Assembly (NCBI RefSeq): GCF_900119895.1
Contig: NZ_FQLR01000003.1
Span: forward strand, 186,001 to 250,000
Length of the DNA stretch: 64,000 nucleotides
Reading direction: 5' to 3'
Origin: Collinsella phocaeensis
GTDB taxonomy: Bacteria; Actinomycetota; Coriobacteriia; Coriobacteriales; Coriobacteriaceae
Shown: one piece after another, positions 50,717-63,046 of the stretch
How the letters are laid out: each line of letters begins with the position of its first letter
How positions within the stretch are numbered: the stretch's first letter is position 1
The notes under the pieces: model-generated
Told to the model about the DNA's origin: nothing
The model's database searches: none
Seen by the model: only the letters and a program-made list of their open reading frames with translations
Program-made: the position numbers and the translations under genes

Positions 50717-51006
50717 GCAGCGCACCATCGCTTTTCCGCGCGCTGGCGGGGGAAACGAAGGGAGGCCCCGAAGGGATTCCCAAGGCAAACATTCCGCAGC
50801 GCACCATCACCTTCCCGCGCGCAGGCGGGAGAGATACGAAGAGGCCCCGGGGCTTTCCCTGAGAACATTCCGCAGCGCACCATCATCTTGTAGCGCGCAG
50901 GCGGGGGAAACGAAGGGAGGCCCCGAAGGGATTCCCAAGGCAAACATTCCGCAGCGCGAAGCGCGAGGACGTTTGCCGGGGAACCCTTCGGGGCCTCCCG
51001 GTGGGA
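50717..51006. repeat. Tandem repeat array with terminator-like hairpin downstream of PFOR
   Basis: Three units of 79, 76 and 79 bp begin GCAGCGCACCATC at 50717, 50796 and 50872; a fourth is cut short at 50951. Units 1 and 3 share an identical stretch containing GGAGGCCCCGAAGGG. That block at 50916-50930 is inverted at 50984-50998, with CAAAC/GTTTG (50941-50945/50971-50975) inside, forming a large hairpin 29 bases past the PFOR stop. Confidence 0.75.
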
Positions 51007-51026
51007 CGGATTATCCCAGCCGAAGC

Positions 51027-54569
<3,543 letters not shown>

Positions 54570-54846
54570 ATACCCCTCTCCTCTCGTATGGGTGTACATG
54601 TGGTTCCGGATGCGGATGCTCCCGGAGGGGCCGCGGGCAAGACGCCCCGACTCCATCATGCCCGGCACGGCTGGGCGATCAGACGCGCCGATGATTAGAA
54701 AATCTGCATGCGGGTTCATTGTACTCCCAACGGAGCGGGGCCAAGCTGAAACAGGAAGAGCTTTCGCGTGCTTTCGATGCGCTTTCCGTGTTCCGCGCGG
54801 CCACCGGGCGCACGAGCAGCCCGAAGTCGAAGACAGGGGGCGAAGC

Positions 54847-55188
54847 CTACTCCCAACGAGACCAGGCATCGGGGTCGTAGCCCACGGTCGCCGCGCGCCC
54901 GTTGCGCACGATGGGCTCGCGCAGGACCTGCTGGTTCTCGAGCAGCTTGTCGAACTTCTGGCTCTCTGCGAGATACGTGATGAGCGCCACGGCGTCCTGG
55001 TCCTTGGCCGCGGGGTCGATGAGCCCCTCGATGCCGCCGACCGCGCGCATCACGCTGGTGAGCTCGCCTTTGCTCATGCCCTTTTCCTTGAGGTCGATAA
55101 ATTGGAAGCGGATGCGACGCTCCTTGAACCAGCGCTGCGCCTTCTTGGTGTCGAAGCTCTTCTTGGTTCCGAATATCTGGATGTTCAC
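54847..55188 (-). CDS. ArsC/Spx-family thioredoxin-fold protein without the active-site cysteine
   Basis: 113 residues. Thioredoxin-like ArsC family: NIQIFGTKKSFDTKKAQRWFKERRI at the start, LKEKGMSKGEL, and the late cis-Pro region LREPIVRNG. ArsC has Cys, and Spx a CxxC, where this protein has GTKKSFDTK, so it cannot be an arsenate reductase; YffB-like or Spx-like roles are open. The GTG at 55188 follows AAAGGA. It is separated from PFOR downstream by about 280 bases with no gene; the PFOR promoter must lie there. Confidence 0.85.
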   Translation of the reverse strand: MNIQIFGTKKSFDTKKAQRWFKERRIRFQFIDLKEKGMSKGELTSVMRAVGGIEGLIDPAAKDQDAVALITYLAESQKFDKLLENQQVLREPIVRNGRAATVGYDPDAWSRWE

Positions 55189-55270
55189 GACGAGTCCTTT
55201 CCGGTTGCGGACCTGAGGACCGTGCAGCCACGCGCCGACAGCGCCGGCCTCGCACGGCAGCTTGCACGCA

Positions 55271-55310
55271 CATGGCCCCGCCCGCGTCTCTGGGCGCGGG
55301 CGGGGCCATG
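55271..55310 (-). terminator. Strong hairpin after uppP
   Basis: Perfect 16-bp arms CATGGCCCCGCCCGCG/CGCGGGCGGGGCCATG with an 8-base loop, 20 bases past the uppP stop. No T tract. Confidence 0.65.
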
Positions 55311-55330
55311 CGATTCCTTGGGCTCCTATG

Positions 55331-56278
55331 CTAGCCGAGCATCGGCGCGAGCACGAAGAAGTACGCGAGGACGACGATGCCGAGCACGATGCGGTACACG
55401 CCGAACGCCTTGAAGTCGTGGCGGCGGACAAAGCCCATGAGCCACTTGATGGCCACGAGCGACACGACGAAGGCCACGGCGCAACCGACCCCGAGGATGG
55501 CGATGCCGCTCGCGTCGAACGCACCGCCTTTGAGGAAGAACTTCACGAGCTTGAGGAAGCTCGCGCCGAACATGACGGGGATGGCGAGGAAGAAGGTGAA
55601 CTTCGACGCCACGGAGCGGGTGCATCCGAGCAGCAGGCCGCCAATGATGGTGGAGCCGGACCGCGAGGTGCCCGGGATCAGGGAGAGCACCTGGAAGCAG
55701 CCGATGCCGAGGGCAGTCTTCCAATCGAGGTCCTCGAGCGTGGAGATGGAGCCGAAGTCGCCGTCCGGGGTGGGCTCGACCGCCGCGGCGGGGGCAGCGA
55801 AGTGCGCACCGGCGGGGCGCGCCTGGGAGAGGCCCTCGGCGGCAACGCGCGCGGCAAGCTTTTTGGCGCGCCAGTTCTCGATCACGATGAACGCGACGCC
55901 GTAGACGATCAGGGCGGCGGCGACCACCGTGGAGCTGTAGAGGTGTTCCTCCATGAAATCGTCGAGCGGGATGCCGATCACCGCGGCCGGGATGCAGCCG
56001 AGAACGATCTTGCCCCACAGCGACCAGGTGTTGCGGCGCTCGACGCGGGTCTTGCCAAAACCGAAGGGCAGCAGATCGCGCAAGAAGAGAACGCACACCG
56101 CCAGGATGGCGCCGAGCTGGATCACGACGAGGAACATATTCCAGAACTCTTCGGTCACGTTGAGATGCACGAATTCGTCCACGAGAATCATGTGGCCGGT
56201 CGAGGAGATGGGCAGCCACTCGGTGATGCCCTCGACGAGGCCCAGGAACGCGGACTTGAGAAGCTCGATGATATCCAA
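55331..56278 (-). CDS. uppP: Undecaprenyl-diphosphatase
   Basis: 315 residues, about 40 longer than typical. It dephosphorylates undecaprenyl diphosphate at the outer face of the membrane, recycling the carrier for peptidoglycan and other glycans. Motif 1 EGITEWLPISSTGH and motif 2 PGTSRSGST are intact. Between them lies a polar Ala/Pro-rich insertion (about residues 150-195) in a loop. Translation appears to start at TTG 56278, six bases after CGGAGG, because the preceding frame has no membrane-protein character. It is divergent from the universal stress gene. Confidence 0.93.
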   Translation of the reverse strand: MDIIELLKSAFLGLVEGITEWLPISSTGHMILVDEFVHLNVTEEFWNMFLVVIQLGAILAVCVLFLRDLLPFGFGKTRVERRNTWSLWGKIVLGCIPAAVIGIPLDDFMEEHLYSSTVVAAALIVYGVAFIVIENWRAKKLAARVAAEGLSQARPAGAHFAAPAAAVEPTPDGDFGSISTLEDLDWKTALGIGCFQVLSLIPGTSRSGSTIIGGLLLGCTRSVASKFTFFLAIPVMFGASFLKLVKFFLKGGAFDASGIAILGVGCAVAFVVSLVAIKWLMGFVRRHDFKAFGVYRIVLGIVVLAYFFVLAPMLG

Positions 56279-56484
56279 GGAAAGCCTCCGCACGGGTCGT
56301 GGTGGAAGGCGGCGCCGGACGCGCCGCGCGCACCCCATTATCGCCGCTTGAGGACGGGTGCAGAAAAAAGCTACGTCATTCACAGAATAATGCGCGACGT
56401 GCACACGAACCGCGGGTATAACTGCTCCAAGGCAAGGCAGCCCAGCGGCTCGCACGGGGGAGCCGCGCGCCAAAGGAGGCAATC

Positions 56485-56922
56485 ATGAACGAGGGTTATT
56501 CCACAGTTTTCGTTTCTCTTGACGGCACCGAGCAGCAGAATTTCGTGCTTGCGCGCGCCATCAAGGTGGCGGCGAACAACGACGCCAAGCTCATCATCGG
56601 CCATGTCATCGATTCCACGGCGCTCGAGAGCGCGGGCTCCTATCCCGTCGACCTCATCAACGGGCTCGAGGAGGCGTTCCGCAACTCGATCGCCGACCAG
56701 GTCGCCGAGGCCGAGAAGAACCCGGATATCCCCGAGGTCGAGGTCATCGTGCGCGCAGGGCGCATCCGCGAGACCCTGAAAGACGAGATGCTCGACGTCA
56801 TCCAGCCCGACCTGGTGCTCTGCGGAGCCCGCGGCCTCTCTTCGATCAAGTACGCGCTGCTCGGCTCCATCTCCACGTTCCTGCTGCGCAACACCGACTG
56901 CGACATCCTTGTCGTGAAGTAA
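56485..56922 (+). CDS. Universal stress protein (UspA family)
   Basis: 145 residues, a single Usp domain. Start TVFVSLDGTEQQNFVLARAI, middle LIIGHVID, and C-terminal LVLCGARGLSSIKYALLGSISTFLLRNTDCDILVVK. The ATP-binding Gly motif (G-2x-G-9x-G-S/T) is present as GARG..GSIS. Cytosolic; generally induced under stress or stationary phase. The ATG at 56485 follows AAAGGAGG. Monocistronic, divergent from uppP. Confidence 0.95.
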   Translation: MNEGYSTVFVSLDGTEQQNFVLARAIKVAANNDAKLIIGHVIDSTALESAGSYPVDLINGLEEAFRNSIADQVAEAEKNPDIPEVEVIVRAGRIRETLKDEMLDVIQPDLVLCGARGLSSIKYALLGSISTFLLRNTDCDILVVK

Positions 56923-56954
56923 CCGCCCGCCGTCCTCCCGCCAGAAGGAAGGGT

Positions 56955-56989
56955 CCGCCGCCCTCGTGCTCCGCGCGCGGGGGCGGCGG
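56955..56989 (+). terminator. Hairpin after the universal stress gene
   Basis: CCGCCGCCC (56955-56963) pairs with GGGCGGCGG (56981-56989), 33 bases past the stop. GC-rich, no T tract. 56990-57178 holds no supported gene. Confidence 0.5.
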
Positions 56990-57178
56990 CCGTAGTGGTC
57001 GCGGCGGGCACGGCAGGGCGATGGGCGCAGCGGACGCGGGCGAACGATCGCATGAAGCGGGAAAACTTCCGGGAATCGCGACGCCCTCCCGCTTTATGCG
57101 ACCCTTGGGCGCCCCTGCCCCACGTGCGCGGACGCGGGCGAACGGCAGCACGACCCCACTTCGCATGCCGGCTCGGCC

Positions 57179-58255
57179 TCATTCAAAGAAATGCATCTTG
57201 TTGCTGGGAAACGCGATCGTGACCGCAAAGCCCTCCCCCGTCGCAGAGGACGCAGAGACGCGAAGGCCCATCTTTTTGCAGAGCCGCGCCACAAGATAGA
57301 GGCCGATGCCCGTCGACCGCTTGCCCGACCTGCCGTTCTCCCCGGTAAACCCTTTGTCGAAGACGCGTGGGACATCCGCTGCCGAGACGCCGCAGCCGTC
57401 GTCGGAGACCGTCAACTCGACGCGCTCGTTGGCCAGCCCCTCATCCAGGCGACGCGCCGAGAACCGAATCGCACCGCCGTCGGCATTCGCGTACTTCACG
57501 CTGTTTTGGATCAGCTGCCCCAAGATGAACGCCATCCACTTGTCGTCCGTGAAGACATCGAAGTCGAGGTCTTTGCACGTCGGCGCAACATGCGCGGCGA
57601 TCATCGTGCGCGCATTCGTCTTGATGGCCGAGGTGACGAGCGACCGGAGACTATGGGATCGAATGAGGTAATCGCGGTCGAGGGTCTCGGAACGCGCGAA
57701 GAACAGGGCCTGCTCGATGAACCCCTCGACCCGATCGAGTTCGTCGTCGAGCGCCTCGAGCTTGCCCATGAGGGCAGCATCCCGCTGGATCTCCTCATCC
57801 CCGCGCGGAAGATGCACGGGCTCCTTGAGGTTTTCGAGCATGAGATGGGCCGCCGCAAGCGGGGACTTCGCCTCGTGCACCCAGGTTTCAACGTACTCGC
57901 GATAATCCCTCAGCTGACGCTGAGCCGCCGCGACCCCATCGTTTGCCGACTTGGAGACCGCCTGCAACGCGTCATAGACGACCTCCCCCTCCCAAAACGA
58001 GGGACGATCGACCATCTCGGCCGTCCACAGCGGACAGGCCGTCTCGTCCGTGTACTCCTCAAGCTCGGCGTAGAACTCGCGCCTGCGGGCATAGCGCACG
58101 ACGGTGACCAGGATTTCGACCATCAACCCGATCGCGAGCACGACGCAGATCACCGCCGTGCCCACGCCCGCCGCGGCAAGGACGAACGCGATGAGCGCCG
58201 CGCCGAAGCCCGCGACGGCCCATTCCCACACCATGGACCTGAGGTACGCTCGCAT
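57179..58255 (-). CDS. Intramembrane-sensing histidine kinase (BceS/GraS-like)
   Basis: 358 residues: two closely spaced transmembrane helices (about 12-30 and 33-52) with almost no outside loop, a short linker, phosphoacceptor H127 in ETWVHEAKSPLAA, and an ATPase domain with N-box LIQNSVKYA, DDGCGV and STGIGLYL. This layout is typical of kinases that sense cell-wall antibiotics through a partner ABC transporter. No BceAB-like transporter is adjacent. The gene follows the response regulator by 9 bases. Confidence 0.93.
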   Translation of the reverse strand: MRAYLRSMVWEWAVAGFGAALIAFVLAAAGVGTAVICVVLAIGLMVEILVTVVRYARRREFYAELEEYTDETACPLWTAEMVDRPSFWEGEVVYDALQAVSKSANDGVAAAQRQLRDYREYVETWVHEAKSPLAAAHLMLENLKEPVHLPRGDEEIQRDAALMGKLEALDDELDRVEGFIEQALFFARSETLDRDYLIRSHSLRSLVTSAIKTNARTMIAAHVAPTCKDLDFDVFTDDKWMAFILGQLIQNSVKYANADGGAIRFSARRLDEGLANERVELTVSDDGCGVSAADVPRVFDKGFTGENGRSGKRSTGIGLYLVARLCKKMGLRVSASSATGEGFAVTIAFPSNKMHFFE

Positions 58256-58264
58256 GGCGATCTC

Positions 58265-58930
58265 CTACACCGAGTAACCGCGCCCGCGGTGCGTGCGCAG
58301 GTAGTCCGTCACGCCGATCTTCTTGAGCGCGGCGCGCAGGCGGTTGATGTTCACGGTGAGTGTGTTGTCGTCCACGAATGCGTCCGAATCCCACAGGTCG
58401 CGCATGATGGCCTCGCGGCTGACGATACCGCCCGCATGGTTGATGAGCAGGGTCAGGATGCGCAGCTCGTTCTTGGTGAGCTCGACGGAAGCGCCCTGCG
58501 CGCTCGCGACGGAGCGGGCAAGGTCGACCTCGACGCCATTGTGGGACAGGACGCTGCGGTCGGGAGCCGCCTGGGCGCGGCGCAGCAGCGCCTGGATGCG
58601 CGCCATGAGGACGCGCGCGCTGTAGGGCTTGGGGATGAAATCGTCCGCGCCCATGGTCATGCTCATGACCTCATCAATCTCGGTGGTACGCGAGGTGAGC
58701 ACGATGATGGGAACCTCGGACTGCTGGCGGAGCTCGCGGCACACGAACTGCCCGTCCGTGCCCGGCAGCGTGAGGTCGAGCAGCACGAGATCGGGATTCG
58801 CCCGCAGGATGTCCTCGACAACGCGGTCGAACACGAGGCAGTAGGCAACCTCGAACCCCTGGCGCTCCAGCGCCTCGATGAGCTCGTTGCGAATCGCGGT
58901 GTCGTCCTCGACGACGTAGATGAGCGGCAT
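58265..58930 (-). CDS. OmpR-family response regulator
   Basis: 221 residues: receiver domain (ED9-D10 pair, phosphoacceptor D52 in LVLLDLTLPG, KPY) and a C-terminal winged helix (ELTKNELRILTLLINHAGGIVSREAIMRDLW, YLRTHRGRGYSV). The ATG at 58930 follows GGGGGGGAG. It is cognate to the kinase downstream and preceded, 33 bases upstream, by a gene for an unknown protein. Envelope-stress control is expected from the family. Confidence 0.95.
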   Translation of the reverse strand: MPLIYVVEDDTAIRNELIEALERQGFEVAYCLVFDRVVEDILRANPDLVLLDLTLPGTDGQFVCRELRQQSEVPIIVLTSRTTEIDEVMSMTMGADDFIPKPYSARVLMARIQALLRRAQAAPDRSVLSHNGVEVDLARSVASAQGASVELTKNELRILTLLINHAGGIVSREAIMRDLWDSDAFVDDNTLTVNINRLRAALKKIGVTDYLRTHRGRGYSV

Positions 58931-58963
58931 GCTCCCCCCCTTCGATACGTACGGCGTCGCCCC

Positions 58964-59668
58964 TCACGAGAAGAGCTTCGCCGTGCCCTCCTGGAGCGCG
59001 CGCACGATACGCGCATCCTCGGATGCGTCGGAGAGGACCCCCTCCGCGGGAACCACGCCGTGCTCGTCGGAGATGAGCAGCAGGGCCCCCGCCAGGGACG
59101 CCGGGTCGGCACCGCGCTCAACGGCGTGCCCGCACGTCGCAGCGAGCTGCTCCACGAGCGTCATCGCACCGCACACATGCTCGTCGGGCGCGGCCGCGAC
59201 CCTCAGCGCGCCGCCCTCGACCGCACAGAGCACTTCCGGCGCGACCCCCGTCTCGGCCTGCTCGGCGCGAGCCGCGCAGGCCCGCTCCCCGAGCGCGGAC
59301 GCGGAGACGTCCGCGAGGGGGGCATAGGAGCCCACCGTCATCGCAGCGTTGCCGTTCACGTCGATGACCAGCATGAGGACGCCGCTGGGATCGTCGTAGG
59401 AACCCTCGGCGAGCGACCATTCGACGTGCTGCTTCACCCAGGAGAGCATGTTGTGCGTGAGCGGGCTGCCCTGGACGACGCGCTCGGAGAGCGCTCGGAT
59501 ATGACGGTTGAGCAAGGGGACCTGCCGGTCGTGCATGCGCCAGCGGCACACGAGCGCCGGGCGGTCGAGCTGAAAGCGCTCGGCCGCCTCTTGCTGCGCG
59601 CAGAACTCCTCGTATGCGCGCTGCTCTTCGGCGTCATCGAACAGCGACGCCAGTCCGGCATCCACCAT
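58964..59668 (-). CDS. Protein of unknown function upstream of the two-component genes
   Basis: 234 residues from the ATG at 59668 (GGAAGGAATGCC before it; longer frames reach 60007 through repeats and are not credible). No family recognised. The first half is rich in Glu, Arg and Gln with EEQRAYEEFCAQQEAAERF; the second half alternates hydrophobic strands and small residues (GVLMLVIDVNGNAAMTVGSY, GALLLISDEHGVVPAEGVL), like an enzyme-type alpha/beta fold. No signal peptide or membrane helix. It probably shares a transcript with the response regulator and kinase. Confidence 0.75.
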   Translation of the reverse strand: MVDAGLASLFDDAEEQRAYEEFCAQQEAAERFQLDRPALVCRWRMHDRQVPLLNRHIRALSERVVQGSPLTHNMLSWVKQHVEWSLAEGSYDDPSGVLMLVIDVNGNAAMTVGSYAPLADVSASALGERACAARAEQAETGVAPEVLCAVEGGALRVAAAPDEHVCGAMTLVEQLAATCGHAVERGADPASLAGALLLISDEHGVVPAEGVLSDASEDARIVRALQEGTAKLFS

Positions 59669-59937
59669 GGCATTCCTTCCGACGTGAGGTGTCCGGACGG
59701 GCGCGACGGGCGCCCGTCCGGACTGCAGAGATGCATCCGTTATACCCATTCGCCCCGTGGGGCGGAAGCGCGATCTGCCTCCGCGGCCGACGCGAAGGGG
59801 GCATGCGCGCCCCGATGGCAGCGCATGCCCCCTCGTGGAACAAGACGGCCGAACGGGCGGCCGCCCCGCGAGCCCGCCGAGCGACCCGACTGGATGATGG
59901 CGGTCGGCGGACAGCGCGCGGATCCAATGGCGACCGC

Positions 59938-60243
59938 TGAGCGACCCCGTTGCCCCCGAGGCTTTCCCAGGTGCCCGAGGTTGCCGTGGAAGAGGGCGTG
60001 CGCGCACCTTGAGGGTGGCGATGGCAACCGCCCGAACAGCCCGTTACCCCAAAGGCTTTCCCGGGTGCCGCAGGTTGCCGTGAAAACGGCGGGGCGCACG
60101 CCTAGCGTGCGGCGCCCCATGGCCCGAACAGCCCGTTATCCCCAAAGGCTTCCCCAGGTGCCGCAGATCGCCTTGAAAGAGGGGGAGGACGCCTTAAGGG
60201 CGCCGATCGACGATTGAAAGGCGAGGTGCGGCACCTGGGGAAG
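59938..60243. repeat. Degenerate tandem repeats and hairpin downstream of purH
   Basis: Three copies of a unit containing CCGTT-N-CCC..GGCTTTCCC-RGGTGCC..GGTTGCC, with CCGTT at 59947, 60041 and 60133 (periods 94 and 92). The last part forms a large hairpin: CTTCCCCAGGTGCCGCA at 60149-60165 is perfectly inverted at 60227-60243, with GCCTT/AAGGC inside, starting 5 bases past the purH stop. 59669-59937 holds no supported gene. Confidence 0.7.
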
Positions 60244-60248
60244 CCGAA

Positions 60249-61886
60249 CTAGTGGCGGAAGTGGCGGGTGCCAGTGAACACCATCGCGATGCCGTGCTCG
60301 TTGCAGGCGTCGATGGACTCCTCGTCGCGCACCGAGCCGCCGGGCTGGATGATGGCGGTCACGCCATGGGCCGCCAGCGTGTCCACGTTATCGCGGAACG
60401 GGAAGAAGGCGTCGGAGGCGCAAGCGTAGCCGCCGGCCTCCTGACCCAGGCGCTCGCACACCTCGTCGGCGCGCTGGCAGGCCAGCAGGGCGGAATCGAC
60501 GCGGTTCGGCTGCCCGGGGCCCATGCCGATGCCCATCTCGTTCTTGGCGATGAGGATGGCGTTGGACTTGACGGTCTTGCAGACCTTCCAGGCGAACATG
60601 AGGTCGCGCATCTCGGTGTCCGTAGGCTTGCGCTCCGTGGGGAACGTGAAGGTCGCGGGATCCTCGTCCACCGTGTCGACGCGCTGGACAAGCATGCCGC
60701 CGTCCACGGTGCGCATCTCGAGCTTGGCGTGGCCGGAAGCCGCACCGGTCGCGAGAACGCGCAGGTTGGGGCGCTTGGCCAGGCGCTCGAGAGCCTCAGG
60801 CGCGAAGCTCGGGGCGATCAGCACCTCGACGAAGAGCTTGTCGCGGTCGGCGAAATGCTCGACGAGGGACAGCGGGACCTCGCGGTTGACGGCGACGATG
60901 CCGCCGAAGGCGCTCTTGGGGTCGCAGGCGAAGGCGCGGTCATAGGCCACGGTCACGTCGCCCGCCACGGCGGAGCCGCAGGGGTTCTGGTGCTTGAGGA
61001 TGATCACGCCGGGCTCGTCGAACTCGCGCACGGCGTTCCACGCCGCCTCGGCGTCGAGGAAGTTGTTGTAGGAAAGGGGCTTGCCCTGCAGCTGCTCGGC
61101 GCCCACGAGCGGAGCGGCGGAGGAGAACAGCGGGGCGTTGGCGGCATCGAAGCGATACACCGCGGCGGCCTGCTGCGGATTCTCTCCATAGCGCAGGTCC
61201 TGCACCTTCTCGAGCTTCATGCCCATGGTGGCGGGGGCGGCGAACTCGCCGTCGGCGGTGAGCGCCGCGTCCGCGGAGCCGGAGGCCTGCGCGGCGAGCC
61301 AGGTGGAGATGGCGCCGTCGTAGGCGGCGGTGGTGGTGTAGACCTTCACCTGCAGACGACGACGGGTCTCGAGCGTGGTGGCGCCGTCATGCTCGGCCAT
61401 CTCGGCAAGGATCACCTCGTAATCGGACGGGTCGGAGACCACGGTCACGGAGTCGGCGTTCTTGGCGGCGGAACGGAGCATGGAGGGACCGCCGATGTCG
61501 ATATGCTCGATGGCGTCCGCGAAGGTGACGTCGGGCTTGGCGACGGTCTTCTCGAACTCATACAGGTTCACGACGACCATGTCGATCATGCCGATGCCGT
61601 GCTCGGCGGCCTCGGCCATGTGCCTCTCGGAGTCGCGGCGGGCCAGCAGGCCGCCGTGAACCTTGGGGTGCAGGGTCTTGACGCGACCGTCCATCATCTC
61701 GGGGAACCCGGTGTACTCCTCGATGGGGACAACGGTGACGCCGCCCTCCTCGAGGGCACGGGCCGTTCCGCCGGTGGAGATGATCTCCACGCCATAGGTG
61801 TCCTGCAGCGAACGTGCGAACTCGACCACACCGGTCTTGTCCGTCACCGAGATCAGCGCTCGCGCGATCTTCGCCTCGTTTGCCAT
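60249..61886 (-). CDS. purH: Bifunctional AICAR formyltransferase / IMP cyclohydrolase
   Basis: 545 residues; last two steps of IMP synthesis. The N-terminal MGS-like cyclohydrolase domain (to about 200) shows [19 protein letters not shown] and [15 protein letters not shown]. The C-terminal formyltransferase domain shows [21 protein letters not shown], the catalytic LKHQNPCG and FFPFRDNVD, ending FTGTRHFRH. The ATG at 61886 follows AAAAGGGAGG. Monocistronic here; other pur genes are absent. Divergent from the GNAT gene. Confidence 0.97.
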   Translation of the reverse strand: MANEAKIARALISVTDKTGVVEFARSLQDTYGVEIISTGGTARALEEGGVTVVPIEEYTGFPEMMDGRVKTLHPKVHGGLLARRDSERHMAEAAEHGIGMIDMVVVNLYEFEKTVAKPDVTFADAIEHIDIGGPSMLRSAAKNADSVTVVSDPSDYEVILAEMAEHDGATTLETRRRLQVKVYTTTAAYDGAISTWLAAQASGSADAALTADGEFAAPATMGMKLEKVQDLRYGENPQQAAAVYRFDAANAPLFSSAAPLVGAEQLQGKPLSYNNFLDAEAAWNAVREFDEPGVIILKHQNPCGSAVAGDVTVAYDRAFACDPKSAFGGIVAVNREVPLSLVEHFADRDKLFVEVLIAPSFAPEALERLAKRPNLRVLATGAASGHAKLEMRTVDGGMLVQRVDTVDEDPATFTFPTERKPTDTEMRDLMFAWKVCKTVKSNAILIAKNEMGIGMGPGQPNRVDSALLACQRADEVCERLGQEAGGYACASDAFFPFRDNVDTLAAHGVTAIIQPGGSVRDEESIDACNEHGIAMVFTGTRHFRH

Positions 61887-62138
61887 GCCGCCTCCCTTTT
61901 CCATACGTGCGCGCCGGCACGACGCCCGCGCGCGTAGCATCGCTCTTGTAAATGTAGCGCATGCAGACGCGGCCGCACGCGGCCCGTCACCCTAATTTGT
62001 AGAAAATGCCGAGAGTCGGTGATGCTTTGGCGTAGATACCGCGCGGGATTCATGGTGACACGAAGGCGTCATATATCGAATGGCCTCGGGTGGTAGAAGT
62101 GAGGTAGAGCAGAGACAGGAGCGCGAAAGGAGGCGCAC

Positions 62139-62774
62139 GTGGTATCGAGGGTCCTGTACCGCCCGTTCGAAGACGGCGATTTCGACTCGGTCGCCCAGAT
62201 TCTCAAGCAGGCCTGGCACCAGGACACTGCCGACGATGCGTACAACGACCTCGAGGCCGCAAGCGACCTTGCCTATTCCCTCTCCATCTCAACGTTCTCG
62301 CAGGTCGCGCTCATCGACGGGGTGCCCAGCGGCATCATTCTCGCTCGATCCGACAACGACACGGCGCCCGACGCCGAGCGTTGGTCCCAGATGGAGCAGG
62401 ACATCATCGGCCGCATGCGCACGGTCAACGAGCGTGCCTGCGAGAACCGTCTCAGCTTCATCAAGTCCGAGGTGCGCGTGAACAACCGCCTGCTCGAGCA
62501 GAGCGGATTCACGAGCGGCAACGAGGTCACGCTGCTCGCGGTCGCCGCGAGCGCGCGGGGCCTCGGCATCGGCGGCGTCCTGTTCGATGCTGCGGCATCG
62601 TACCTCGCCTCCACGGGCGCCACCCACCTGCACCTCTACACCGACTCGGACTGCACGTGGAAGTTCTACGAGCGCCGCGGCCTCAAACGGGCGGCGACGC
62701 ACCGCGCATCCCACCGCGAGCGCAAGCTGCTCGCGCGCGAGATGTATCTGTACGGCCTCGATCTTTCCGCCTGA
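62139..62774 (+). CDS. GNAT-family acetyltransferase
   Basis: 211 residues. N-terminal LYRPFEDGDFDSVAQILKQAW, acetyl-CoA loop in VAASARGLGIGGVLFDAAASYL near residue 136 (RGLGIGG is the Q/RxxGxG/A motif), and LYTDSDCTWKFYERRGLKR near the C-terminus. The GTG at 62139 follows GAAAGGAGG. Substrate unknown. The residues between about 40 and 120 form an insertion (SDNDTAPDAERWSQMEQDIIG) longer than in minimal GNATs. Single-gene unit ended by a strong hairpin. Confidence 0.9.
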   Translation: MVSRVLYRPFEDGDFDSVAQILKQAWHQDTADDAYNDLEAASDLAYSLSISTFSQVALIDGVPSGIILARSDNDTAPDAERWSQMEQDIIGRMRTVNERACENRLSFIKSEVRVNNRLLEQSGFTSGNEVTLLAVAASARGLGIGGVLFDAAASYLASTGATHLHLYTDSDCTWKFYERRGLKRAATHRASHRERKLLAREMYLYGLDLSA

Positions 62775-62906
62775 CATGCGGGGCCCGGCGTCATGAGGGC
62801 AGCTTGACGCCGCAAGCCGCGTCTGTCGGGATTCGAACAGGTATATGTATGGGCGCTTCGGCACGCATACGAGATGTGCTCCGCCATCCACCCCACGGAG
62901 AACATC

Positions 62907-62948
62907 GACGAAGGGGACCCCGCCTGAACGCGGGGTCCCCTTCGTCGT
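62907..62948. terminator. Bidirectional terminator between convergent genes
   Basis: Perfect 18-bp arms (62907-62924 and 62931-62948, core GGGGACCCCGC) with loop CTGAAC, between the GNAT gene and the DUF2207-type gene. Confidence 0.8.
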
Positions 62949-63046
62949 ACCTCGCCCTGCCCCGGCGGACAAAGGAGGCGCAAAGGCCCGGCGCGCGCCA
63001 CGGCAGTGCAGCCGCAGGCATGCGTCGGGGCCGTGAGCGGGACCGG

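Noticed and set aside
57191-60217. 1008-codon plus-strand frame across the kinase, regulator and repeats
   Set aside because: It spans three minus-strand genes and a tandem repeat array; composition is shadow-like.
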